The notes beneath the pieces are model-generated. The model saw only the letters and a list, made by a program, of their open reading frames with translations, did not search any database and was not told where the DNA came from. Positions 16,732 through 25,903 of a stretch of DNA of 64,000 nucleotides are shown in pieces (the stretch's first letter is position 1; each line of letters opens with the position of its first letter). The position numbers were made by a program, and so were the translations under genes. This DNA comes from Cryobacterium sp. Y11 (GTDB taxonomy: Bacteria; Actinomycetota; Actinomycetes; Actinomycetales; Microbacteriaceae), in contig NZ_PJJO01000050.1 of the NCBI RefSeq assembly GCF_002929535.1, positions 308-64,307 of the forward strand. Reading direction: 5' to 3'.

Positions 16732-18444
16732 TTATGTAGAACGTGTTGTTGGCGGGACTTGAAGGTGCTGTGTCCCTCGCGTGGGCTCTACGCTCTGGCC
16801 ATTGCTATTGCACCGGTCGTTTTCGCCGGCCGCTTCCTCGTCGCGCTGCTCGTGGTACGGCGCCGTTCCGGAGAGCCGCAGCGTCGCCAGGAAGCCGAGC
16901 ACGAGAAACCCGGCCGCAGCGAAGGCCGAGTAGCGGGTGCCGTCGCTGAAGGCCTCCCGCGCGGCATCCGCCACGGCCGGGCTCTGCGCCTCCAGAGCCG
17001 GGATCGCGGAGCCAGCACTGTTGACGACCGCGTCGACGATCTGCGTCTGGGTCTGGGCCGGCAGGCCCGGCACGGAGGACAACTTCGCGTCAAGCGATGC
17101 ACCGACCGCGGTGAACAGCACCGTGCCGAGCACCGCGATCCCGAGCGCGGACCCGATCTGCCGGGCGGTGCTGGAGGTGCCGGAGCCCTGGCCGCTCTGC
17201 GCCACGGGGACGTCCTTGAGCACCACGCCGGTCAGCTGCGCGGTGGCCAGGCCGACGCCGATCCCGTAGACGAACAGGAACGGCACGACCGTGAGCCAGG
17301 TGGCGTCCGCGGTGATGATGATGCCGAGCCCGGTGACACCGATGATCTCCGCAACGATGCCCATGCGCACGATCGTCTCCGGCGAGGTCTTGTTGCCGAA
17401 CGCGCCCGACAGCCCGCTGGCCACGAACGACCCCAGCGCAAGGGCGAGCAGTACGAAACCGGTCTGCAGGGCGTCATAGCCGAGCACGTTCTGCAACCAG
17501 AGCGGCAGCGAGAGGATGATGCCGAATTCGCCGAGCGACACGATCATGGCGGCGATGTTGCCGTTGCGGAACGAGGGGATCGCGAACAGGGAGAAAGCGA
17601 GCAGGGTGCTCTGGCCGGCCCGCTGCCGGTAGCGCCCCCAGGAGACGAAGGCGATCCCGGAAACGATGGTGAGCAGAAAGACGAACGGGATAATCGACCA
17701 GGAGTACGGCCAGGTCCAGTCGCCGATCGTTGGGGCGTTGTTGGTGAGCCACCAGCCGTAGGTGCGGCCCTCGATCAACCCGAAGACGAGCGAGGCGCTG
17801 GTGATGACCGAGAGGATGGCACCGACCACGTCGACGCGGCGAGGCTCCCCGGCATCCCGGGATTCGACTACGAAGACCAGCACGCCGATGATGATGACGA
17901 TGCCGAGGGGCACGTTGATGCCGAACGCCCAGCGCCAGGAGAAGTAGGTGGTGAGCCAGCCGCCGAGCAGCGGGCCGACGGCCACCATGCCACCGATGGT
18001 CGAGCCCCAGATCGCGAACGCGATGCCGCGGTCCCGGCCACGGAAGGTGGCGTTGATGATCGACAGGGTGGTCGGCAGCACCATCGCGCCGCCGACGCCC
18101 TGGATCAGTCGGGCCAGGATCAGCAGGTCGCCCGACTGGGAGAACGCGGCAAAGACGGATGCCGTGGCGAAGACGATCACGCCGAGCACCAGGAGGCGGC
18201 GGCGACCGAAGCGGTCAGCGAGCGTGCCAAACACGAGCAGGAGCGCGGCGAAGACGAGCGTGTAGCTCTCCTGCACCCACTGCACCTGGGTCGACGTGAT
18301 GCCCAGGTCATCCACGATCGAGGGGATGGCGACGTTGATGATCGTGGAGTCGACGATGATCAGGGCGACCGCGACGCTAATGAAGACGAGGCCGGCCCAG
18401 CGACGGCGCGCCGAGGCGGCGGCGGTGGGGGCGGTGCTGGTCAT
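16732..18444 (-). CDS. MFS drug exporter, DHA2 (14-TM) family
   Basis: The 570-residue transporter has the DHA2 marks: IIVDSTIINVAIPSI in helix 1, GTLADRFGRRR (motif A), the ARLIQGVGGA stretch in helix 4 and a second half with GVVLKDVPVAQSGQGSG. About 14 membrane segments can be counted. These are proton-driven exporters of drugs or other amphipathic compounds. Its ATG overlaps the stop of the TspO gene (ATGA), so the two are co-translated. The divergent MarR gene and the palindrome between them suggest repression relieved by a ligand. Confidence 0.9.
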   Translation of the reverse strand: MTSTAPTAAASARRRWAGLVFISVAVALIIVDSTIINVAIPSIVDDLGITSTQVQWVQESYTLVFAALLLVFGTLADRFGRRRLLVLGVIVFATASVFAAFSQSGDLLILARLIQGVGGAMVLPTTLSIINATFRGRDRGIAFAIWGSTIGGMVAVGPLLGGWLTTYFSWRWAFGINVPLGIVIIIGVLVFVVESRDAGEPRRVDVVGAILSVITSASLVFGLIEGRTYGWWLTNNAPTIGDWTWPYSWSIIPFVFLLTIVSGIAFVSWGRYRQRAGQSTLLAFSLFAIPSFRNGNIAAMIVSLGEFGIILSLPLWLQNVLGYDALQTGFVLLALALGSFVASGLSGAFGNKTSPETIVRMGIVAEIIGVTGLGIIITADATWLTVVPFLFVYGIGVGLATAQLTGVVLKDVPVAQSGQGSGTSSTARQIGSALGIAVLGTVLFTAVGASLDAKLSSVPGLPAQTQTQIVDAVVNSAGSAIPALEAQSPAVADAAREAFSDGTRYSAFAAAGFLVLGFLATLRLSGTAPYHEQRDEEAAGENDRCNSNGQSVEPTRGTQHLQVPPTTRST

Positions 18445-19250
18445 GCGGGTACCAGCCTTCGCGTTGACGTGGGGGAGGAGCTTCGGATGCGAATGGCGAT
18501 GGTGACGGTGAGAATGACGACCACCGCGACGAGGGCAGCGATCGCGGCCGGGGTGGACAGAAGGGTTCCTGTGAGGCGGGCTGCGGCGATCCAGGCGAGT
18601 CCCCAGCACAGGGAGGCGGAGGGGGTAAGCCGGCCACGTCCGGAGAAGGCGATCAACACGCCGACCAGACCGGCCACCGCGATCACCCCAACTGCCCAGA
18701 CGTCCGCGCTGATGCCGAAACCGCCGAAGCCGGCGGCGACGAGCACGGCCGTCACGTTCGCCGCGGTGGCAATGCTGACCCAGCCCAGGTACAAGCCGAT
18801 CGTGCCGTCGGCGACGATCGTCTCGACCAGGTTCTTCGGCCGCGAGGCGAGGGTGAGCTGGAACGCCCGCACAAGCACGGCCAGAAGCAGCACGATCACG
18901 GGCACGCTGAGTACGAGCAGGTCGAATTGGATGCTGAGGATCCAGGCCGCGTTCAAGACCAGCGACGCGGCAACCGGGTAGCCGAGGGCGCGCTGCCGGG
19001 CATCCGTTGTCTGCGCCGGCAAAAACTGCCAGATGGCGTAGGCGATGAGGCCGAGGTAGATCGGCGTCCAGATGCTAAATGCCGGGCCGGCGGGGGCGAT
19101 CAGGGTCGCATCGGCGGCCAGGGCCCCGCCCGACGCGTTCTGGATCGCGGTTCCACCGGCGGCGCCCGAACCGATGAACGATCCCACGATGGCTAGGATC
19201 GCACTGACCAGCACCACGGTCTGACGCAGACGATCGTTGCTCTGTTTCAT
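18441..19250 (-). CDS. TspO/MBR family tryptophan-rich protein
   Basis: The 269-residue membrane protein carries the TspO signature PAGPAFSIWTPIYLGL, with its conserved Trp and Pro, and about seven hydrophobic helices. It is longer than the classic five-helix TspO (about 160 residues), as is usual for this actinobacterial group. TspO proteins bind porphyrins and other ligands; the role here is unknown. ATG 19250 follows AGGAG. It heads an operon with the MFS exporter and is divergent from the MarR gene. Confidence 0.75.
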   Translation of the reverse strand: MKQSNDRLRQTVVLVSAILAIVGSFIGSGAAGGTAIQNASGGALAADATLIAPAGPAFSIWTPIYLGLIAYAIWQFLPAQTTDARQRALGYPVAASLVLNAAWILSIQFDLLVLSVPVIVLLLAVLVRAFQLTLASRPKNLVETIVADGTIGLYLGWVSIATAANVTAVLVAAGFGGFGISADVWAVGVIAVAGLVGVLIAFSGRGRLTPSASLCWGLAWIAAARLTGTLLSTPAAIAALVAVVVILTVTIAIRIRSSSPTSTRRLVPA

Positions 19251-19259
19251 CTCAGTCTC

Positions 19260-19282
19260 CTAATAGTCAGCTAGCTGATTAG
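19260..19282. promoter_or_regulatory. Palindromic operator between tspO-like and marR genes
   Basis: TCAGCTAGCTGA (19267-19278) is a perfect palindrome and is extended by CTAAT and ATTAG at its flanks. It lies in the 57-bp divergent region, which is where a MarR dimer would bind to control both directions. Confidence 0.65.
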
Positions 19283-19307
19283 TTGACGCTAGCACTAGAT
19301 TAGGGGC

Positions 19308-19781
19308 ATGACTACACCTGATCCGGAACCCCCAGCGGAGCAGGAGCCGAGACCGGCGCCAGTGCAGGAATCCATGGCCTACTGGCCGACCGGACGCCTG
19401 CTTTCGACCGCCGCGCGGCTGGTCGAACACGCCTGGGTGAAGGCGCTGGACCAGCTGGGACTGACCCACGCCGGCATGATCGCACTGCATCTGCTCAGCT
19501 CGGGGCCGCTCAGCCAGACCGAACTCGCGCAGGCCGCCCGCGTGCAGACGCAGACCATGTCCCGCACCCTCGAACGACTCGAACGCGAGGGCTACGTCGT
19601 GCGCACCCGGGATGAGCACGACGCTCGGCGACACTCCGTGGTCAGAACGGATGCCGGCGCCGCCGTCTGGGAGAAGTCCCGCACGCTCGAGGCCGACCTC
19701 TTTCCCGAGCTCGAGAACGCGGACGCGATGCGTGACGCGCTGCTCACGATCATCTCCGCCTCCTCGGCCCGCCGCTGGTAA
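19308..19781 (+). CDS. MarR-family regulator
   Basis: A 157-residue MarR protein. The winged-helix part is LSQTELAQAARVQTQTMSRTLERLEREGYVVRT, followed by the wing (DEHDARRHSVVRTDAG). A Pro/Glu-rich N-terminal tail of about 22 residues is not typical; an in-frame ATG at residue 23 (MAYWPTG) may be the true start. GGGG sits only a few bases before ATG 19308. It is the likely repressor of the divergent TspO/MFS operon. Confidence 0.85.
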   Translation: MTTPDPEPPAEQEPRPAPVQESMAYWPTGRLLSTAARLVEHAWVKALDQLGLTHAGMIALHLLSSGPLSQTELAQAARVQTQTMSRTLERLEREGYVVRTRDEHDARRHSVVRTDAGAAVWEKSRTLEADLFPELENADAMRDALLTIISASSARRW

Positions 19782-20009
19782 CCCGTGCCGTCCGACATCT
19801 AGCAAGCGGGGCACCCCAAATAAGCTAGCAACGATCTGGACCATCGATCGGGGATGCGGTAATCTCGCGCCGAAACGTCGCTGTGACGCGGGGTCGCGAG
19901 GCGAGCAGCATCCTCTTTGGCATTACGTCCCCTGGGATGAGCCGAGCATCGACTTTGCCGTCCTTCGCCCGCGAGTGGGAGTGGTTCCAATGTTTCGCTT
20001 GATCTGCAC

Positions 20010-20201
20010 GCATCCGTTGCACAGATTCCGCCCCGGATCCATCTTGATCTCCACACCGGGGAGCAGGCGGCCGAGGTAGCGCTATTGCTGGCGCTGGGGG
20101 CGACGGAAGTCTTCTGGGACAAGCGACCAGCAGATGCTGACTACGTGATCCTGGCGGATCCCGAGGGCAACCGGTTTTGCGTTGTGGATACGGCCGGCTG
20201 A
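20010..20201 (+). pseudogene. C-terminal fragment of VOC/glyoxalase-like protein
   Basis: The frame RIHLDLHTGEQAAEV, LLALGATEV and ADPEGNRFCVVD matches the C-terminal half of actinobacterial VOC-superfamily proteins. The N-terminal beta-alpha-beta unit is missing; the DNA upstream is in other frames and unrelated. Nothing upstream could start it. Confidence 0.6.
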
Positions 20202-20317
20202 GCAGGGCGAACTTTTGCTCCGTGCGGGTCAGGAGTGAAGGAGCGCGCACTCAGGCCTTCGGATTCGGTTCTGGCTACACTCGCTGGCTGGTGCCATGCT
20301 GCTCATCTTCTGGTACG

Positions 20318-20458
20318 GCGGCGCAGTTCGACGAGGTTGTCGGCATGCTCGAACGCTCCCACCCTAAAGTCGCCCAGACGCTCCACGACGCCCGCGCAAC
20401 CATCGACACCAGCATCCTCACGGAGATGATTCCCGTTCCCGAACTCACTGCGGCATAA
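20318..20458 (+). pseudogene. Possible IS256-type transposase fragment
   Basis: A short stretch (FDEVVGMLERSHPKVAQTL, HDARATI) resembles the segment after the third catalytic residue region of IS256-family transposases. It covers about 30 residues only, so the call is weak. Confidence 0.35.
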
Positions 20459-20532
20459 TCAAAACCACTGACCCGCACAGTGCCGAGAAACTTCACCACC
20501 CAGCGGGACATGACCCCCCATTTCCAGCCCGG

Positions 20533-22140
20533 TCAGGCGAGTCCGGTGTCCCATTGTGCTGGAGCCGCTGTCATCGGATTGTTCGTGATGGTATCGACTG
20601 CGTCCTCGGGTCCAACCCGATATTGCACCATCATGTCGTGATCCTCGTGCACGGTGTTGTGACAGTGAATCATGTATCGGCCACGATGTGGCCCGAACTT
20701 CATCAGTACCTTGACGTTTTCATTCTCGCCGACGTAGACAACGTCTTTCGGACCCTTCTCATATGCGAACGGGGCCCGACCATTCCGGCTGAGAATCTGA
20801 AAGTCGATCAGGTGAACGTGCATGGGGTGGTACCAGCCGCCAGCATTGTTGGCAAATTCCCAAACCTCAACCGAGTTCAGTTCCGGATTCGCCAATACCT
20901 CACGGTATCCACTGGCAACGACTTGCTCCCACGTACTGCCGTTCACGGTCCACAAACCGTTGTTTCGGTTGACTCGGAAGGAGCGCTGGATCGTCGCTGC
21001 GGAAGGCTTTAGCGACATCGCCTCGCTAGGGGCCAGCTGCACGGGAATCGTATTCCAGGTGGGATCGGTCGTGTTGACCGTGTCCGGAACAACGTCGAAA
21101 GCCATGATCGAATTCGTGAACTCGTAGTCGACGTTGTTTTTGTTAGACAGGTTGCGCAGCTCGATCCGTTGGCCCGGCGTGTATTTACGGAAATCGATCA
21201 GGATCTCATAGCGCTCGGCTGGGGCGTGGCGCCAGCTCGCCACGGACTGGGACACCGGCATCAGCCCGCCGTCGGTGGCGACGACTGTGACGGGATCGCC
21301 CGTGCTGAGAGTCGGACGCAACGATCGGGAAATGCAGGCGTTCATGATGCGGAACCGGTAAACGCGCTTCTTGACCTTCATGACCGGCCACGGCCTGCCG
21401 TTGACCAAAATCACATCGCCCCAGAGCCCGGAGTGGTCACTGTCATCAAAACCGAGCGATCCATCGAGCGCGAACATGGCGTCATTAATGGTCAGTGCTA
21501 CGTCGAATTCTCCCTGGGGAAGGAGCGCTCGTTCCAGCGGATCGTGCAGGTGGTACTGCGCGGCCAGGCCCGAGTAGACGTTGATCGCGGTGTGATGCAC
21601 CGCATGATCGTGATACCACAAGGTACGGGCCGGTTGAAAATTGGGAAATGCGTAGTCCTTGCGAAATCCCGGATTCGTAATGTCGTTTGCGTAGCCGTCA
21701 TATTGCGGCAGCGAGGCTGATCCGTGCAGGTGTGTGGACGTATAGAGCGGGTGGCCGTCGAACGGATGCTTGGCAGGTAGCTGATTACGCATGCGCAGCA
21801 CAGTCTTCGTTCCCTGTTCGACGCTAATGGTAGGACCAGGGAAAATACCGTTGTACCCAAGAATTGGCGTCTTTAGTCGGGGAAGAATAGCGGCGCTGGC
21901 CGCCACCTCCGCGACGGTAAAGTACTGGACGGGCGCGCCATCAACGGGATCAATACCCGATCGATCAGGTCGCAAAATGGGCGCCTGAACGAACGGTGTT
22001 TGATACGGTCGGGGCAACTCGCTCGGATCAAGAGCACTCGCGGCTCCTGCTTCCGCCTTCCGCAGGGGAAGTGTCAACAAACCCACTCCCACCGCTCCTG
22101 CACCACCTAATAACAAAACCTGTCGCCGAGAAATAGCCAT
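20533..22140 (-). CDS. Multicopper oxidase, CotA/bilirubin-oxidase-like
   Basis: The 535-residue enzyme has a Tat-type signal (SRRQVLLLGG, then a hydrophobic core), so it should be exported folded. The copper ligands are all visible: HLHG and WYHDHA in the first domain, HPMHVH in the third, and HCHNTVHEDHDM with Met as the likely axial type-1 ligand. It should oxidise phenols, bilirubin-like compounds or metals with O2. ATG 22140 follows GGGAG. It is monocistronic. A broken, inverted copy of the same gene lies just upstream at 22367-22590. Confidence 0.9.
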   Translation of the reverse strand: MAISRRQVLLLGGAGAVGVGLLTLPLRKAEAGAASALDPSELPRPYQTPFVQAPILRPDRSGIDPVDGAPVQYFTVAEVAASAAILPRLKTPILGYNGIFPGPTISVEQGTKTVLRMRNQLPAKHPFDGHPLYTSTHLHGSASLPQYDGYANDITNPGFRKDYAFPNFQPARTLWYHDHAVHHTAINVYSGLAAQYHLHDPLERALLPQGEFDVALTINDAMFALDGSLGFDDSDHSGLWGDVILVNGRPWPVMKVKKRVYRFRIMNACISRSLRPTLSTGDPVTVVATDGGLMPVSQSVASWRHAPAERYEILIDFRKYTPGQRIELRNLSNKNNVDYEFTNSIMAFDVVPDTVNTTDPTWNTIPVQLAPSEAMSLKPSAATIQRSFRVNRNNGLWTVNGSTWEQVVASGYREVLANPELNSVEVWEFANNAGGWYHPMHVHLIDFQILSRNGRAPFAYEKGPKDVVYVGENENVKVLMKFGPHRGRYMIHCHNTVHEDHDMMVQYRVGPEDAVDTITNNPMTAAPAQWDTGLA

Positions 22141-22366
22141 ATTGTGAATCTCCCTCACTGTTTGAGTAGGAACGTATCCGGCACCGGAGAGAGGGGCTAG
22201 GGATCGTTTCTTACGGGACTGTGACGCCTAATGCCGGGAGAGAATCGGGCACTATGTACGTCTTCTAGAACCAGCGCAACTGCTACATCCTGAAATTCGC
22301 ATACCAGGGTGGCCCCGATGGTTGTGTCCTGCACGGTGTGCGCCCGTTTGGTGAATTGAGACAATC

Positions 22367-22590
22367 GTGCTGCGCAATCTGTCTCACAAAAACAACGTCG
22401 ACGACAGTTCACGAATTCGATCATTGCTTTCGACGTCATTCCGAACACGTCCGGCGGCTGGTTTCACCCCGTGCATGAAAACCGCGACATGATGGTGCAA
22501 TATCGCGTTGGACTCGAAGACGTGGCGGATATCATCACGAACAATCCGATAACGGCAGCCCCGGCACTAGGGGACACCGGACTAACCTGA
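22367..22590 (+). pseudogene. Broken inverted copy of the multicopper oxidase
   Basis: Plus-strand pieces match three separate parts of the intact neighbour: LRNLSHKNNVD, then AFDVIP (after a frame change), then SGGWFHPVHE joined to NRDMMVQYRV and the C-terminal tail (DIITNNPITAAPA, GDTGL) ending at TGA 22590. Two large deletions removed most copper ligands. Its stop lies 5 bp before the signal peptidase start. Confidence 0.85.
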
Positions 22591-22595
22591 CCGAG

Positions 22596-23117
22596 ATGGA
22601 AGTGGGGCATAGTGTGACGGCTGGCGACCGTGGTGCGAGCACGACGCGCATTCGCGCCACGGTGGTCGTCATCGTAACTTTGGCCGTATTTTTAGGGTTG
22701 CGTTTGTGGGTTGTTGAACCGCTGACCGTTTCGTCCAACAGCATGGAACCAACAGTTGCTCGCGGAAGCATAATTTTTTTGCTGAAGACCACTCCGTCAG
22801 CGGATGCTTTCACCCCCGGGCGGCTCGTGGTCTTCCAAAGCCCCAAGGACGGTCACACGACGATCAAGCGAGTGATCGCCGTCGGGGGTCAGCAGGTCGA
22901 CATCCGCGATGCCATCCTGTACGTGGATGGGGTTCGGGTCAATGAACCCTTCGTGGATCACAGCCGAATCGATGGTACATATTTTGGCCCGGTGACAGTT
23001 CCGTTGGGTTGTGTCTTCGTTCTGGGTGACAACCGCGCTGTCTCCATCGACTCGCGCGAATTTGGCGCCGTACCGCTGGAAAACTTCGACGTGTCACTGC
23101 TCTGGCCTCGCACCTAA
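22596..23117 (+). CDS. lepB: Signal peptidase I
   Basis: The 173-residue protein has a single N-terminal membrane helix and the conserved signal peptidase boxes: SNSMEPT with the nucleophile Ser49, TTIKRVIAVGG with the general base Lys91, and GDNRAVSIDSREFG. It cleaves signal peptides at the outer face of the membrane. It is short, like Gram-positive type I enzymes. The start ATG 22596 has only a weak ribosome site, and it follows the oxidase remnant by 5 bp, which suggests an ancestral operon with an exported oxidase. Confidence 0.9.
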   Translation: MEVGHSVTAGDRGASTTRIRATVVVIVTLAVFLGLRLWVVEPLTVSSNSMEPTVARGSIIFLLKTTPSADAFTPGRLVVFQSPKDGHTTIKRVIAVGGQQVDIRDAILYVDGVRVNEPFVDHSRIDGTYFGPVTVPLGCVFVLGDNRAVSIDSREFGAVPLENFDVSLLWPRT

Positions 23118-23166
23118 GCTGACAGGCTCATCGCCTGTTTCACGCAGCTTGTCCGAAACGCTGGAT

Positions 23167-23275
23167 CATGCAGGCCGACCCGCGGTTGTTTCGCGCCTAT
23201 TGCTTGAAGGAAGCCTTCGCGCGATCTTCAAACTGCCTCTCGATGAAGCGACCGTGGCTCTGTTAGCGCCGACGG
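23167..23275 (+). pseudogene. ISL3-type transposase fragment
   Basis: Two frames give LFRAYCLKEA and then RAIFKLPLDEATVALL, which matches the LKEALRxIF helix of ISL3-family transposases with one frameshift. No ends are visible. The remainder of the gap to 23426 shows nothing recognisable. Confidence 0.4.
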
Positions 23276-23426
23276 ATTCAACTGGTCGACGTAAAGGTCG
23301 TCACGCCGGGTTCCCGCCGAAACTTCTGCACGCGACGACAGCGGCTGAGCGCCGGGCCAACGAGCGCAACGAGAGGACTGGCGATCCAATATGCGCAGAG
23401 GGCCGCGCGGCGGTCTGTGAACGTCG

Positions 23427-24101
23427 CTATGCGGAGACTCGGAGGGGCTCGAGGGCGGCTAGCACGAGGTCGAGGCCGAAAATGAACTCCTCGGCTGGGT
23501 CGTAGCCGGCGGCGATGAGCGCCGCGGCGGACTCGTTGAGGTAGGGGAACTCGTCAGGAGGAAGCTGGGGTAAAAAGACGTTCTCGGCCATGTCCGCGAA
23601 CTCATCGGTGGTGTCGAACGGCACGCTGGCTGCGTGCAGGGCGAAACCGTAGACATAGCTGTCGAGCAACCAGTTGGCGTGCGTCGCCATCAAGACCGGG
23701 AAGCCAGCCTTCCGCAGGCAGGCGGTGACCGCTTCATGGTGGCGGAGGTTCGCGGGCCCCGCCGATGTCCGTGACTCCATCAAACCGATCGCCCACGGGT
23801 GGCGTGCGAGAACCTGTCGGGCGGATATCGCCCGCCGTCGCATCGCCGACTGCCAGTCGGTCCCTTCGGGCGCGAGCTCGATCTCCTCGAACACGAGATC
23901 GACCATGGCGTCCAGCAACTCCTCTTTGCTTGCCACGTAGTGGTAGAGCGACATCGCGCCCGCGCCGAGCGCGCCAGCCAGCCGGCGCATGCTCAGCCCG
24001 TCGACCCCCTCGCGGTCGGCGAGCCGGACCGCTTCAACTACCACCCGCTGCTTGCTCAGGACCGCGCCTGACGCGACCTGTTCTTGTTCCCTCGCAGACA
24101 C
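23427..24101 (-). CDS. TetR-family regulator with TetR_C domain
   Basis: A 224-residue repressor. The helix-turn-helix is VDGLSMRRLAGALGAGAMSLYHYVASKEELL, typical of the TetR subgroup with a type-1 C-terminal domain that senses small drugs. The rest is helical and has a hydrophobic ligand pocket. GTG 24101 follows GGAG. It faces the reductase gene across three copies of an 11-bp palindrome, so it probably represses both directions. Confidence 0.88.
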   Translation of the reverse strand: MSAREQEQVASGAVLSKQRVVVEAVRLADREGVDGLSMRRLAGALGAGAMSLYHYVASKEELLDAMVDLVFEEIELAPEGTDWQSAMRRRAISARQVLARHPWAIGLMESRTSAGPANLRHHEAVTACLRKAGFPVLMATHANWLLDSYVYGFALHAASVPFDTTDEFADMAENVFLPQLPPDEFPYLNESAAALIAAGYDPAEEFIFGLDLVLAALEPLRVSA

Positions 24102-24153
24102 GGGTCTCCTCGCTCGCTCGAACGGCTTGACAATCGCCTAGCGCTCCTTCATC

Positions 24154-24192
24154 GTACAGTGTACGACGTACAGTGTACGACGTACGGTGTAC
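24154..24192. promoter_or_regulatory. Triple TetR operator
   Basis: Three copies of GTACRGTGTAC lie at 24154-24164, 24168-24178 and 24182-24192, at an exact 14-bp period. They fill the space between the TetR gene and the reductase gene. This is the likely binding array of the TetR protein. Confidence 0.75.
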
Positions 24193-24232
24193 TAGCCAGC
24201 GAAAGTCGCAGCTCGAACGTGAGGAGGCTTGT

Positions 24233-25273
24233 GTGGGAATCAAACAGCGAACGAATGCTGGAGCACGCCTAGCGCCGGGGGCGAGTCCGACCGGGGCGGC
24301 GACGATGTGGGCTGCCGTGCACCACCGCTACGGCCCGCCCTCAGTACTTGAGTTGGCCAAGGTCGGGCTACCACTGCCCGGTCGAGGCGATGTGCTCGTC
24401 CAGGTGGGCGCGGCCTCGGTACATCCTGGCGACTACTTCGTCATGACCGGTGAGCCGTACGTGGTGCGCCTGGCATTCGGGCTCCGCCGGCCGCGCCACG
24501 GCGTCCCTGGCAGGGACCTCGCTGGCGTGGTGAAAGCGGTCGGGAAAGATGTCACCGCTCTCCGCCCCGGCGACGCGGTGTTCGGCTGGAGCACCGCTGG
24601 AACGCTCGCGGAGTATGCCTGCGTTCCGGTGGACAACCTCGTGTCCGTGCCTGCCAACCTGTCGGACGTGAACGCGGCAGCGGTGCCCACGTCGGCCATG
24701 ACGGCGTTGCAGGCATTGCGCGATATTGCGAACGTTCGGCCGGGCCAGACGGTGCTGGTCACGGGCGCGTCGGGCGGCGTGGGCTCCTTCGCCGTACAGA
24801 TCGCCAAGGCGTTTGGCGCCGAGGTGACGGGTGTGTGCAGCACCCGCAATGTCGACTTGGTCCGGTCGCTCGGTGCCGACCACGTCGTTGACTACACGAG
24901 GACCGACTTCACCCGCACCGAGCAGCACTACGACGTCATTCTCGACAACGTGGAAGCCCAGCCCCTGGCGGCTGTCCGCCGAGCGCTGACTTCCACCGGC
25001 ACCCTCATCCCCAACAGCGGACGCGGCGGCCGCTGGCTAGGCCCCCTCGGTCGGATCGTCACAGCGCGCGTGCTGTCCGGGTTCACCCGTCAGCAGCTGA
25101 AGCCGTTCACTTCGGTCGCGAAGCGCCAGGACCTGCTCACCCTGGCCGACCTGCTCACGACCGGGCAGGTCACGCCCGTCATCGACTGCACCTACCCCCT
25201 CGACAAAGCAGCCGACGCCCTCCGCCACGTCGGGGCCGGCCACACCCGAGGGAAGGTCGTCGTCACCGTCTGA
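24233..25273 (+). CDS. NAD(P)-dependent medium-chain reductase (quinone oxidoreductase-like)
   Basis: The 346-residue protein is a zinc-free MDR: GroES-like N-terminal domain (PGRDLAGVVKAVGKDV) and a Rossmann domain with VTGASGGVGSFAVQIAKAFGAEV. It should reduce quinones or enones with NADPH. GTG 24233 is preferred because AGGAGG lies five bases upstream; it gives a 24-residue basic N-terminal extension. ATG 24305 would give the more usual length. Control by the divergent TetR protein is likely. Confidence 0.8.
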   Translation: MGIKQRTNAGARLAPGASPTGAATMWAAVHHRYGPPSVLELAKVGLPLPGRGDVLVQVGAASVHPGDYFVMTGEPYVVRLAFGLRRPRHGVPGRDLAGVVKAVGKDVTALRPGDAVFGWSTAGTLAEYACVPVDNLVSVPANLSDVNAAAVPTSAMTALQALRDIANVRPGQTVLVTGASGGVGSFAVQIAKAFGAEVTGVCSTRNVDLVRSLGADHVVDYTRTDFTRTEQHYDVILDNVEAQPLAAVRRALTSTGTLIPNSGRGGRWLGPLGRIVTARVLSGFTRQQLKPFTSVAKRQDLLTLADLLTTGQVTPVIDCTYPLDKAADALRHVGAGHTRGKVVVTV

Positions 25274-25369
25274 CGACCGGACTGACGAGAACGACCCCAC
25301 CCGTGCCTATGCACGCCCAGACCTGCCGCCACTCCGGCGGACGGACCGCTCCTCTCGAAAGAAGAACCG

Positions 25370-25903
25370 ATGACCATCCAAACGAAAACCCCGAACCTGC
25401 TCGACAACCCGCCGATCCCCGTGCAGGCCAAGCTCGCGGCCGCATGGACCAGCTTCATGTTCCTCTACATCTATGTCGACTACTTCCACCTCTACAAGCC
25501 CGGCGCCATCGACGATATCTTGGTTGGCGTCGTCTTCAAGTTCGACATCACCCCGGCGTTGTTGACCGCGTTCCTCGCGCTGATAGCGATCCCCGCCCTG
25601 ATGGTTATGCTCTCCATGACGCTACCCGCCCGGGTGAACCGCGCCATGAACCTCGTCGTGGCATCGCTGTACATCCCCGTCACGGTGTTCAACGCGGCAG
25701 GGGCGTCCTGGGACTGGGCGTTCTTCGACGGCCTCTCCATCGGACTTGAGGTGCTGCTCCTGGCCTTCATCGTGCGCTCCGCCTGGACATGGCCCCGTAC
25801 CCACCGCCGTCCCAGCCGGTCCCGCGACAGCCGACCTTCGACAGTAGGTATCCGTGTAAAGCCCTTCGGCGGGAAGCCCACCACTGCGGACACTGGACCG
25901 TGA
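25370..25903 (+). CDS. DUF6326 family membrane protein
   Basis: The 177-residue protein has the family pattern: QAKLAAAWTSFMFLYIYVDYFHLY in helix 1 and three further membrane helices, the last ending in LLAFIVRSAWTWPR. Function is unknown. The last 35 residues (from HRRPSRSR) are unlike the family and may come from a 3' frame change. Its start has a weak ribosome site. It lies 97 bp after the reductase and may be in the same TetR-controlled transcript. Confidence 0.7.
   Translation: MTIQTKTPNLLDNPPIPVQAKLAAAWTSFMFLYIYVDYFHLYKPGAIDDILVGVVFKFDITPALLTAFLALIAIPALMVMLSMTLPARVNRAMNLVVASLYIPVTVFNAAGASWDWAFFDGLSIGLEVLLLAFIVRSAWTWPRTHRRPSRSRDSRPSTVGIRVKPFGGKPTTADTGP

Noticed and set aside
16759-18981. 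A 740-codon open frame on the plus strand
   Set aside because: It is antisense to the MFS and TspO genes and has the Glu/Arg/Asp/Gly-rich composition of a high-GC shadow frame.
24154-24192. Possible CRISPR-like array
   Set aside because: Three 11-bp repeats with 3-bp gaps are operators, not repeats with spacers.
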